A stretch of 14,219 bases of DNA from Bacteroidota bacterium (GTDB lineage: Bacteria > Bacteroidota > Bacteroidia > Flavobacteriales > Weeksellaceae): NCBI GenBank assembly GCA_023420435.1, contig JAEZWE010000087.1, positions 1 to 14,219 of the forward strand, given 5' to 3'. Below the pieces are notes generated by a model that worked only from the letters and a program-made list of their open reading frames with translations, was not told the origin of the DNA and made no database searches. Shown in pieces: positions 1-7,041 of the stretch (positions within the stretch are counted from its first letter, which is position 1; each line of letters opens with the position of its first letter). The position numbers and the translations under genes were made by a program.

Positions 1-640
1 CAACATTATAAGTCCAGCTTTCACTATTTTCAAAAAGTTCAAAAATTTCATCAAGATTTTCGGCTTTTAAGCTTTCCTGACGAATAAAAGTGGTTTCAAT
101 ATTTTTCAGTTTAAATTTTGCTGAAAGAATAATTCCGGTAAGTCCCATTCCACCCACAGTAGCCCAAAATTTTTCGGGATTTTCCTGTTTTGAACATTTT
201 AGAATTTCATTTTTTTCATCCAATAAATCAAATTCCAAAAGATATTCTGAAAAACATCCTTCAGAATGGTGATTTTTGCCGTGAACATCGGAAGCTATGG
301 CTCCCCCCACAGAAATAAATTTGGTTCCCGGCGTTACATACAGAAAATAACCTTGAGGAATAATAACTTCTAAAATTTCGGAAATTAAAACGCCGGATTC
401 GCATTCCAAAATTCCGTTTATTCTGTCAAAACTGATAAATTTATTGAGTCTTTTAGTTGATAAAATATTATCGCTTAAAGAAGCATCTCCATAGCATCTT
501 CCATTTCCGCGCGCAATAATCTGATTATTATTTTTAACGAAATCCTGAATTTTCGAGAGAGAATCTTCAGACTTGATGTTTTTTTCCACCACAGGAAAAT
601 TGCCCCAATTTGCTACTTTTTGTATAAAGTTCTTCTTCAT
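1..640 (-). CDS. DprE1-like FAD-dependent oxidase, N-terminal part (runs off left edge)
   Basis: The frame is open from an ATG at 640 to the window edge and gives 213 residues. It matches the N-terminal FAD-binding half of the vanillyl-alcohol-oxidase-type family and looks especially like decaprenylphosphoryl-beta-D-ribose 2-oxidase (DprE1). Visible blocks are ARGNGRCYGDASL at 43-55 (flavin pyrophosphate loop), GGAIASDVHGKNHH at 112-125 and FWATVGGMGLTGI at 158-170; the last two are close to the mycobacterial enzyme as I remember it. DprE1 oxidises the 2'-OH of a polyprenyl-phosphoryl ribose, and a partner reductase completes epimerisation to arabinose. The substrate-binding C-terminal half, including the cysteine targeted by benzothiazinone drugs, lies outside the window. 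The start is 2 nt after the stop of the UbiA-family gene, so the two are surely co-transcribed and probably translationally coupled. Family assignment is strong; the exact sugar substrate is inferred. Confidence 0.9.
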   Translation of the reverse strand, partial: MKKNFIQKVANWGNFPVVEKNIKSEDSLSKIQDFVKNNNQIIARGNGRCYGDASLSDNILSTKRLNKFISFDRINGILECESGVLISEILEVIIPQGYFLYVTPGTKFISVGGAIASDVHGKNHHSEGCFSEYLLEFDLLDEKNEILKCSKQENPEKFWATVGGMGLTGIILSAKFKLKNIETTFIRQESLKAENLDEIFELFENSESWTYNV

Positions 641-642
641 TT

Positions 643-1536
643 TTAACGAAATTGGTTGTCATAAATCATTAATAAAAAAGTAACCATCCAAATAATTACG
701 GTAATTTGAATGTAACGATCTTTATAAATAATTTTGGTTGGTGATTCAGTTTTGTTATACACCAAAGTCTGCTGCAGATACCGTAAAAAAGCAAAAACTA
801 CAAAAATAAAAGTATAAAAAATCTTTGAACCAAATCTTTCCTGAGCATCCGGCTGAACCGTAAACATTAAATAAGAAATAATGGCTAATGTTACGGAAAT
901 TGACAATGCGATATCTGCAAACTGAACATTATAGCCGTCTAAAGCTTTTCTGGTTCTTCCCGTAATTTGTGCGTTTATTAATTCTCCGCGTCTTTTACCA
1001 ATTGCTAAAACCAATGCTAAAACAAATGTTAAAAGTATCGCCCATTGTGAAGTGGGAATTCCGCTGGCATAACCTCCAGCTAAAACCCGTAAAACAAAAC
1101 CTACGGCAATAATGGAAACATCAATAATCGCCACATGTTTAAGGTGAAAAGTATAAGCAATGTTCATCCCAAAATAAATGAGGATAAGACTGGAAAATTT
1201 CCACATATTTTGCTGAAAATAAACCTGTCCTAAAAAAAATATTGCCAGATTCGCCACCAATAAAAATCCTAAAATTAATAGTGCGGTTTTTTTGGAAATT
1301 TCACCACTGGCTAAAGGTCTTTTACTTTTTTCAGGATGTTTTCTATCGGATTCAATATCAGAATAATCGTTGATAATATAGATACAACTTGCTGCCACAG
1401 AAAAAACCACAAAAGCAAAAATACTTTTGAGTAAAAGTTCATGATTTAAAATATTTCCTGAAAAAAACAGGGGTAAAAAAACGAAAAAGTTTTTTACCCA
1501 TTGCTCTACACGCAGCAATTTGATATATTTCCCCAT
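643..1536 (-). CDS. UbiA-family prenyltransferase, decaprenyl-phosphate phosphoribosyltransferase-like
   Basis: This is a 297-residue polytopic membrane protein of the UbiA superfamily with about eight to nine hydrophobic segments. The first aspartate-rich motif is NDYSDIESDRKHP at 56-68, followed by KRPLASG at 72-78. The second conserved region carries LKHVAIIDV (132-140) and LRVLAGG (149-155), then KRRGEL at 181-186. The N-terminal RVEQWVKN (9-16) and these blocks resemble Rv3806c, which transfers 5-phosphoribose from PRPP to decaprenyl phosphate, more than the quinone or heme branches of the family. The DprE1-like oxidase 2 nt downstream supports the same pathway: polyprenyl-P-ribose is made here and then oxidised. 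A dedicated phosphatase and a short-chain reductase would be expected and are not in the window. An alternative is a UbiA enzyme with a different acceptor. The ATG at 1536 lies about 18 nt after a good -7 box. Confidence 0.88.
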   Translation of the reverse strand: MGKYIKLLRVEQWVKNFFVFLPLFFSGNILNHELLLKSIFAFVVFSVAASCIYIINDYSDIESDRKHPEKSKRPLASGEISKKTALLILGFLLVANLAIFFLGQVYFQQNMWKFSSLILIYFGMNIAYTFHLKHVAIIDVSIIAVGFVLRVLAGGYASGIPTSQWAILLTFVLALVLAIGKRRGELINAQITGRTRKALDGYNVQFADIALSISVTLAIISYLMFTVQPDAQERFGSKIFYTFIFVVFAFLRYLQQTLVYNKTESPTKIIYKDRYIQITVIIWMVTFLLMIYDNQFR

Positions 1537-1553
1537 TATCCCGATATCAAAAA

Positions 1554-1561
1554 CAAAAATA
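1554..1561 (-). promoter_or_regulatory. Bacteroidota -7 promoter box for the UbiA/DprE1-like pair
   Basis: On the minus strand this reads TATTTTTG, a perfect match to the Bacteroidota -7 consensus TAnnTTTG. A TTTA sits 19 nt upstream where the -33 TTTG is expected, so that element is a partial match. Transcription would begin about 10 nt before the ATG at 1536. The box also lies just beyond the terminator of the previous transcription unit, which supports an independent start here. Confidence 0.6.
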
Positions 1562-1599
1562 AGGATTTTTATATTAAACGTAAAAGCAGTAAATGAAAC

Positions 1600-1624
1600 A
1601 AAAAAAACCGTAAAAACGGTTTTT
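1600..1624 (-). terminator. Rho-independent terminator of the lipoprotein pair
   Basis: A perfect 9-bp stem (1603-1611 with 1616-1624) encloses an AAAA loop on the plus strand. Read on the minus strand it is followed by a run of T. It begins 24 nt after the stop of the OmpA-type gene. Because the stem starts with A and ends with T it could also act on plus-strand transcripts, but no plus-strand gene needs it. Confidence 0.82.
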
Positions 1625-1647
1625 AGAAAATATTTATTTGTAAAGTT

Positions 1648-2337
1648 TTATTGAGCTTGTTGTGCATCTTGTATCATCTCCTCATTTGCGGTTATGGCAA
1701 ATTCAACTCTACGGTTGTCTGCTCTTCCTGCATCAGTTTCGTTTGAAGCAACCGGTTCTTTCTCTCCAACTCCCATGGTAAACATTCTACTTGCAGCTAC
1801 ACCTCTGTCCATTAAATAACTTTTCACAGAAGCAGCTCTTCTTTCGGAAAGTTTTTGGTTGTATTCATCCGTTCCTCTACTGTCTGTATGTCCGTAAATA
1901 TTGATGTTTGTATCAGGATTGTTTTTTAAAACTTCAGCTAATTTATCTAAATTAACTTTAGCACTTGAAGTAAGATCAGAAGAATCAAAAGCAAAATTTA
2001 CCATTCTTTCCGGTAAAGTGACTTTGATACCTTCACCAACTCTTTCCACTTCTGCACCAGGCAAAGTTTCTTTAATTTCTTTGGCTTGTTTATCCATTTT
2101 TGCTCCAATTCTGTTACCAATAACACCACCAACAATACCACCAAGAACAGCACCAACAGGAGCATTTCCACCTTTTCCGATGTTATTTCCTAGAACTCCA
2201 CCAATTACAGCTCCAGCTGCCGTACCAATTACAGTACCTTTTTGTTGGCTGTTTGCATTTTGTACTGTTTCACAACTTGTTAATAGCATTGCAGCGGAAA
2301 AAAAACTTGCTGCGATATATGTTTTTGTAAATTTCAT
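1648..2337 (-). CDS. OmpA-family lipoprotein with glycine-zipper region
   Basis: The 229-residue product has a lipoprotein signal peptide with lipobox LTSC and acylated Cys22. Residues about 33-78 are rich in glycine and alanine (GTAAGAVIGGVLGNNIG and a second similar stretch), a glycine-zipper region of the type found in YiaD-like outer membrane lipoproteins. Residues about 110-217 form an OmpA C-terminal peptidoglycan-binding domain. GHTD at 149-152 and LSERR at 163-167 supply Asp152 and Arg167, whose 15-residue spacing equals that of the diaminopimelate-binding Asp/Arg pair of OmpA. The likely role is to tether the outer membrane to peptidoglycan; the glycine-zipper part may insert in or associate with the membrane. 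It is the second gene of a pair, 21 nt after the lipocalin-like gene, and is followed by a terminator. Confidence 0.92.
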   Translation of the reverse strand: MKFTKTYIAASFFSAAMLLTSCETVQNANSQQKGTVIGTAAGAVIGGVLGNNIGKGGNAPVGAVLGGIVGGVIGNRIGAKMDKQAKEIKETLPGAEVERVGEGIKVTLPERMVNFAFDSSDLTSSAKVNLDKLAEVLKNNPDTNINIYGHTDSRGTDEYNQKLSERRAASVKSYLMDRGVAASRMFTMGVGEKEPVASNETDAGRADNRRVEFAITANEEMIQDAQQAQ

Positions 2338-2358
2338 TTTTTTGAATTTTAAGGATTA

Positions 2359-2838
2359 TTATTTCGAAGGAATTTTTTGAAAATGATAAAGAACATTTAC
2401 CATTTCACCATTGAAAGGAACGGATTGCTGAAGAGCAAAATGATCCGCAGTTTGATTTACTAAAGTTAATCTATAACCAACAACATTTTCTTTTGGTTTC
2501 TGTCCGTCAATTACTTTTTTGAATTGAAATGTTTTATCCGGCAAAACTTCAAATTTTATTGGTTGAACTTTGCTTGGACAAGCTCCTCCTCCATTCAAAG
2601 TATAATTTCCAGAATAGTTATTGGGAACTAATTTCCAATTACTGCCAACAAAACATTGCGCATCTGCACCTTCATCAAAAGGTTTGATGATATAACTTTT
2701 ATTGTAATCTACACTAGTAATTTGCCAATCTCCTTTCAGTTGAAGAAATTCAGCTCTGTTGGTTTGTGCTGTTTTTGCTGTGGAACAAGAAACTGCTAAA
2801 GAAGCCCCTAAAATTCCTGTTATTAATATATTTCTCAT
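2359..2838 (-). CDS. Lipocalin-like lipoprotein
   Basis: The 159-residue protein begins with a short signal peptide and a lipobox-like AVSC with Cys18, so it is probably lipid-anchored. The mature part starts with LKGDWQITSVD (about 34-44), which carries the Gly-x-Trp signature at the first strand of lipocalin-like domains common in Bacteroidota. The rest reads as an alternating beta-rich chain consistent with a small barrel. Cys62 and Cys87 could form a disulphide. No ligand can be deduced. It is the first gene of a two-gene unit with the OmpA-type lipoprotein. Its promoter must lie in 2839-2895, downstream of the protease terminator, but I find only a one-mismatch -7 candidate (TTCTTTTG, minus strand, 2858-2865). 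Lipoprotein status is firm; lipocalin-like assignment is likely. Confidence 0.78.
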   Translation of the reverse strand: MRNILITGILGASLAVSCSTAKTAQTNRAEFLQLKGDWQITSVDYNKSYIIKPFDEGADAQCFVGSNWKLVPNNYSGNYTLNGGGACPSKVQPIKFEVLPDKTFQFKKVIDGQKPKENVVGYRLTLVNQTADHFALQQSVPFNGEMVNVLYHFQKIPSK

Positions 2839-2895
2839 TGTTTATTTATTTGCTTTACAAAAGAACAAAAAATTATGCCAAAAAATATTTTACAT

Positions 2896-2921
2896 AAAAA
2901 AATCCCACTAAAAGTGGGATT
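2896..2921 (-). terminator. Rho-independent terminator of the parA-to-protease gene run
   Basis: A perfect 9-bp stem AATCCCACT/AGTGGGATT (2901-2909 with 2913-2921) has a 3-nt loop. On the minus strand it is followed by seven T residues. It starts 20 nt after the stop of the subtilisin-like protease gene. Confidence 0.87.
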
Positions 2922-2941
2922 CTTGTAAAAATTTCTGATTT

Positions 2942-4651
2942 TTATTTTTTTCTTACCAATTTCTTTTTGAATGGTTTTTTCACGGTTGCTTTTATAGCTG
3001 GCGAAGCTTTATAAAAATTAGTAAAAGCATATTCAGCTGCTTTTCTAAGATCAATAACTCCACCTGCTCTTGAAATTAAGTCAAAACGGTTATTGTTATT
3101 CGTCGGAAGCATTGCATTGACATCCGATTTATTGGCTGTTTTCACCAAAGATTCAATAATTTGTTCCGGTTTTAAATTTGGCATATAAGCTAACAAAACT
3201 GCGGCAGCTCCCGCAACAACTGGTGAAGCCATAGAAGTTCCCTGTTCATATTTGTATTTGCCATCCGGAACTGTTGAATAAATTTCTGTTCCCGGAGCAA
3301 AAACATCGACCATAGTTCCATTATAATTTGAAAAATCTGCACGTAAAAACTCAGGGTCTTTTGTGCTGGCACCAACCACAATAACATTATTGACAAACGG
3401 AGTTTTGTCTGTTACATTTTTAAAATTTGACGGAAATGCCACATGTTCTGCAACATCTTCATTTTCATTTCCGGCGGCTTTTACTAGAAGAACACCTTTA
3501 TCCTGTGCATATTTAAAAGCATCCCAAACCACGGTTTTTCCCGGTGAAACCGGTTTTCCAAAACTCATATTTAGTATTTTTGCTCCATTATCTACGGCAT
3601 AACGAATGGCATTGGCGACATCTTTATCTCTTTCATCTCCATTAGGAACGGTTCTTACTGTTAAAATTTTTGCCACTTTTGAAGCTACACCGTACTGAAT
3701 TTCATTTCCTTGTGGTAATCCTGCGATAATTCCTGCTACATGCGTTCCGTGTCCTGCATCAGAACCTTCATAATGGTTATTTCCATAAATTCTTTCGGAA
3801 TAATTATCATAGTTATCACCTACTATTTCTTTGCGTGGATCAAAATCGAGATTATATTGCTTTGTTGCCTGATCTCCGAAATGATCAACATAAGTTTTCA
3901 TTTCTTCTTCCATAAATTTTTGAAATTCTGCTGGTGATTTTCCTACGGCTTCCGGATCTTTCAGAAAATTCGATAATACACCAAGTGCCATAGCTTCCTG
4001 CTGCGTTTTTGGTTTAATGAGGGCAATATTATCTTCTGTTAAATTTCTACCATTCAATAAATTTACCATTATGGGAATTAGTTGCTGAATTAACTCAATT
4101 TGCTTTAATTGTTGTTTTGCTTCTACACTTTTTTTAAGGAAAATTTCTTTTGATTTCATGTACATCGCAAATTCTTCCGGCATTTTTGCTTGATTGGCTT
4201 TGTTTTGAACTGTATTATCGCCTTCAAAAATGGATCTGTATTTCTTTACAACTCTGGTAACTTCCATATTATCTACAGAAATATCTCCATTTTTTCCACC
4301 AATAAAATTCCATCCATGAATATCGTCAATGTATCCGTTTCCATCATCATCTTTTCCGTTATTGGGAACTTCATTTGGATTTTTCCACATATTTTTCACC
4401 AAACCAGGATGATCTACTTCGACACCGCTATCCAAAACTCCAACAACAACTGTTTTTGGTTTTAAACCTTTGGATTCTAAATATTTGTAAGCATTTTGCG
4501 TATTGATACCATAAACATTGGTTGCTGAAAAATCTTTGTGATACCACGTCATTAAATCTTTATCTTTCATTGAATCCACAACAGATTTCTCCTGTGCGGA
4601 AATAAAACCAAATCCTAAAAAAAATGTGGCTGTAATAAATAATCTTCTCAT
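2942..4651 (-). CDS. Secreted subtilisin-like serine protease (family S8)
   Basis: The 569-residue protein has a signal peptide (1-19, ending FISAQ) and a complete S8 catalytic set: Asp74 in LDSGVEVDH, His301 in GHGTHVAG, the oxyanion Asn395 in AAGNE and Ser473 in GTSMASP. About 226 residues separate Asp74 and His301, against roughly 30 in subtilisin. The insert begins with an acidic DDDGNGYIDD stretch (101-110), which could bind calcium, and continues with a charged, apparently helical region (about 125-255). There is no long cleaved propeptide of the usual kind and no type IX secretion C-terminal domain; the C-terminus is a lysine-rich tail (about 555-569). Export to the periplasm or beyond is likely. 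The start codon is 2 nt after the stop of the WbqC-like gene and a terminator follows, making this the last gene of the unit. The substrate is unknown. Confidence 0.93.
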   Translation of the reverse strand: MRRLFITATFFLGFGFISAQEKSVVDSMKDKDLMTWYHKDFSATNVYGINTQNAYKYLESKGLKPKTVVVGVLDSGVEVDHPGLVKNMWKNPNEVPNNGKDDDGNGYIDDIHGWNFIGGKNGDISVDNMEVTRVVKKYRSIFEGDNTVQNKANQAKMPEEFAMYMKSKEIFLKKSVEAKQQLKQIELIQQLIPIMVNLLNGRNLTEDNIALIKPKTQQEAMALGVLSNFLKDPEAVGKSPAEFQKFMEEEMKTYVDHFGDQATKQYNLDFDPRKEIVGDNYDNYSERIYGNNHYEGSDAGHGTHVAGIIAGLPQGNEIQYGVASKVAKILTVRTVPNGDERDKDVANAIRYAVDNGAKILNMSFGKPVSPGKTVVWDAFKYAQDKGVLLVKAAGNENEDVAEHVAFPSNFKNVTDKTPFVNNVIVVGASTKDPEFLRADFSNYNGTMVDVFAPGTEIYSTVPDGKYKYEQGTSMASPVVAGAAAVLLAYMPNLKPEQIIESLVKTANKSDVNAMLPTNNNNRFDLISRAGGVIDLRKAAEYAFTNFYKASPAIKATVKKPFKKKLVRKK

Positions 4652-4653
4652 AA

Positions 4654-5262
4654 TTAATCCATTAAACTTTTAATATAAGTTACACTTTCCGGTCCTTTGT
4701 TACAAATAAGGTCTAAAATTGAAAGGTCTTTTATAAATCCTAATTTCTCCGAAAACGTTTGATAATAGTTTTCCATAACTATTTCATTTTCGGATTTTGC
4801 TGAGAAAAAATTTCTAAAATCATCAGCTTCCGGATTTTTCGTGTACTCGTTATTCAAAGAGTATGCCTTTTCGGTTTTTAAAATTTGCTGAATGATTTCT
4901 AAAGCTTTTAAATTAAAATCCATTAAAAATCTGTCCTCTTTTTCAAAAATTTTCAAAAATTTGTCTTCATAAAACTCAAAATAGGGTGAGCTTTGGTATG
5001 CTGTTTTTATGGATTTCCAATGTAATTTTTGCCAGTTTTCGGCATAAGAAATCTGGATGTCTTTCATTGTTCTCTTTCCATCATGATGAATCGGAATAAT
5101 AAGCGATAATTTTCCGTTAGCTCCAAAAATATTAGCTCGATTTCTATAGGTTTGCTTTGGTAAATTTTCAAATTGTTCTAGTTCAACTTCATGATTTTCG
5201 TTTAAAAATTGAGAAAACCACGAAATGGGTGGCAAATAAAATATGGGTAATAATACTTTCAT
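4654..5262 (-). CDS. WbqC-like family protein
   Basis: The 202-residue soluble protein has no signal peptide or membrane segment. The N-terminus MKVLLPIFYLPPISWF, the block TYRNRANIFGANGKLSLIIP (39-58), and KDIQISYAENWQKLHWKSI (67-85) fit the WbqC-like family as found in Bacteroidota. The family name comes from a gene in O-antigen clusters, but no activity has been established for this branch, so I give no reaction. It sits 51 nt after lepB and 2 nt before the protease gene, so it is translated in step with the protease. Its place beside lepB recurs in related genomes to my knowledge, which hints at an envelope-linked role, but that is inference. Confidence 0.8.
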   Translation of the reverse strand: MKVLLPIFYLPPISWFSQFLNENHEVELEQFENLPKQTYRNRANIFGANGKLSLIIPIHHDGKRTMKDIQISYAENWQKLHWKSIKTAYQSSPYFEFYEDKFLKIFEKEDRFLMDFNLKALEIIQQILKTEKAYSLNNEYTKNPEADDFRNFFSAKSENEIVMENYYQTFSEKLGFIKDLSILDLICNKGPESVTYIKSLMD

Positions 5263-5279
5263 AATGTGATAAATAGAGA

Positions 5280-5300
5280 AAAGACGCTTTTAACGTCTTT
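5280..5300 (-). terminator. Hairpin between lepB and the WbqC-like gene, possible partial terminator
   Basis: A 7-bp perfect stem AAAGACG/CGTCTTT has a 7-nt loop and lies 13 nt after the lepB stop. On the minus strand the stem is followed by a mixed TCTCTATTT tract, weaker than the other terminators in the window. On the plus strand it is followed by a stronger T-rich tract, although no gene is read in that direction. It may reduce readthrough from lepB into the two downstream genes or stabilise the lepB mRNA end. Confidence 0.45.
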
Positions 5301-5313
5301 CCTTTTTTATTTT

Positions 5314-6987
5314 TTAATCTTCTTTTTTCTTAAAAAGTTTTGCAAAATATTCCCAGCCGAAGAAAAGAATTAAGATAACTGCTGCAATCCACCAATAGGA
5401 GGTTTTATTAGGTTCTCCTGTATTGGTAGCTTTAAACATTCTTTCCCATCTTATTTTAAAAGGCGCCTGATAATCTGCATTTTGATCTTTAAACATTCCT
5501 TGCAAACTCATCCACGTAAACATGGGTTTTCCAACAATGTGGGTTTCCGGAACAAATCCGAAAAATCTAGCATCTAAAGATCCGTCACGATTATCACCCA
5601 TCATAAAATAATAATCTTGTTTTACAGTGTAGGTTGTTGCAGGTTGTCCGTTCAAAAGGAAATTTCCGTTTCCATCTTTCAAATCATTTCCTTCATATTC
5701 TGTAATCAGTTTATGATACATAGGCATATTTTCCTGCGTTAATTTGATAACATCTCCCTTTTTAGGAATTCTTATCGGACCATACCAATCTTCATTCCAG
5801 TTACTGGTATAAGGAAAAATAGAATATGGTAAAAAAGCACGCGTTTTATTTTGATCGAAATAAATGACTTTAGCTTTTCCTTTATCCTCAATTTCTTCTT
5901 TTATAGAAACAAATCCTGGAAGTTGTTTTAGTTCGTTTGCAATTTTTTCTGTTAGCTGAAGTTTATAAACGTAATTCTTTGGATCCAACTGTAATTTTGT
6001 AAAAAATTCTTGAGGATACAGATTACTTAATTCAATGTTATTGATGCTTAATGCTCCATAAGCGTCAAAAAGGGCATTAACATCAAGTTCATCTTTGGTT
6101 TGCAAAATATAGCTGTACTGTACTTCTGCATCTCCCATTCTTTTTTCGGGTTGTCCGTTAACGAAAAGTCTACCGTTTCTCATTTCCAAAACATCTCCAG
6201 CCACAGCAACACATCTTTTTACATAAGGATCTTTTCGATCAATAGCGGTATGAACAGAATCTTGAGGATAATTGAAAACGACAATATCATTTTTTTCAGG
6301 TTTTTCCCAACCAGGAAGTCTGTAATATGGGAGTTTAACGGCATCAACATAAGATTTCGGATCATCTTTAGGATTTCCTGGTTCTCCAGTATCCATAATG
6401 GTTCCCTGTAGAAATGGAATCGCCACAGGTCGCATCGGCATTCTGAAACCGTAATTTAGTTTATTCACAAAAAGAAAATCTCCCACCAAAAGTGTTCTTT
6501 CCATTGAACCAGTTGGAATTCCGAAAGGTTGCGTAATAAAAACATGAATAATTGTGGCAAAAACAACGGCAAAAGTTATAGATCCTAAAAACGAATCTTT
6601 CTTTTTTGCATCTTTTTCCGCTTCAGAAAGATACAATTCATTTTCTTCCTCTTCTACTTCAGGGTTTTTGGAGTAATTTACCAATGCCATATAAATGAAA
6701 GGAAGGAAAATAGTGAGTATTTTATGCTGAATTAATTTTTTACCAAATTTCTCCATTAAAAAAACATGGAAAACCGTCATCATAATCGGTCCAACAATAG
6801 GCAAATACGCTAAAAATCCCCACCATTTTGGATGATTGGTTTCCTTCTGAATTAGGTAATAATTGTAAAACGGAACAAAAGCAAACAAAGGATTAAGTCC
6901 CATTTTTTTAAAAAGTTTCCATGTTGAAATCCCCATTAAAACAGAGAGAATTAGAACATAAATGGTATAAGTAAGGAAATAGTTCAT
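5314..6987 (-). CDS. lepB: Signal peptidase I, long Bacteroidota form
   Basis: This inner membrane serine protease of family S26 removes signal peptides from exported proteins. Catalytic Ser161 lies in GIPTGSMERTLLVGD and the general base Lys257 in DPYVKRCVAVAGD, matching the Ser/Lys dyad of E. coli LepB; the GDNRDGSLDARFFGFVP box is at 464-480. At 557 residues it is much longer than the E. coli enzyme (324). The first 105 residues carry several hydrophobic helices and a motif (LFKKMGLNPLFAFVPFYNYY, 25-44) seen in a separate small membrane domain. An acidic-basic linker (about 108-131) precedes the usual anchor helix (133-151). Residues about 281-450 are an insertion between the two conserved halves. 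A final membrane segment (about 531-545) ends in KKKED. It lies 54 nt after dapB and probably shares its transcript. Confidence 0.95.
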   Translation of the reverse strand: MNYFLTYTIYVLILSVLMGISTWKLFKKMGLNPLFAFVPFYNYYLIQKETNHPKWWGFLAYLPIVGPIMMTVFHVFLMEKFGKKLIQHKILTIFLPFIYMALVNYSKNPEVEEEENELYLSEAEKDAKKKDSFLGSITFAVVFATIIHVFITQPFGIPTGSMERTLLVGDFLFVNKLNYGFRMPMRPVAIPFLQGTIMDTGEPGNPKDDPKSYVDAVKLPYYRLPGWEKPEKNDIVVFNYPQDSVHTAIDRKDPYVKRCVAVAGDVLEMRNGRLFVNGQPEKRMGDAEVQYSYILQTKDELDVNALFDAYGALSINNIELSNLYPQEFFTKLQLDPKNYVYKLQLTEKIANELKQLPGFVSIKEEIEDKGKAKVIYFDQNKTRAFLPYSIFPYTSNWNEDWYGPIRIPKKGDVIKLTQENMPMYHKLITEYEGNDLKDGNGNFLLNGQPATTYTVKQDYYFMMGDNRDGSLDARFFGFVPETHIVGKPMFTWMSLQGMFKDQNADYQAPFKIRWERMFKATNTGEPNKTSYWWIAAVILILFFGWEYFAKLFKKKED

Positions 6988-7041
6988 TATTTTATTTTAT
7001 CAACCTATTAGTTTAGTATTATATGTTTTTGTTACAAAGTT

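Noticed and set aside
1901..2380. 159-codon open frame on the plus strand
   Set aside because: It lies opposite the OmpA-type lipoprotein gene; its proline- and threonine-rich translation is the antisense of the glycine- and lysine-rich coding strand, with no family resemblance.
6100..6411. 103-codon plus-strand frame within lepB
   Set aside because: It is antisense to the catalytic core of signal peptidase I, and has no promoter box or plausible product.
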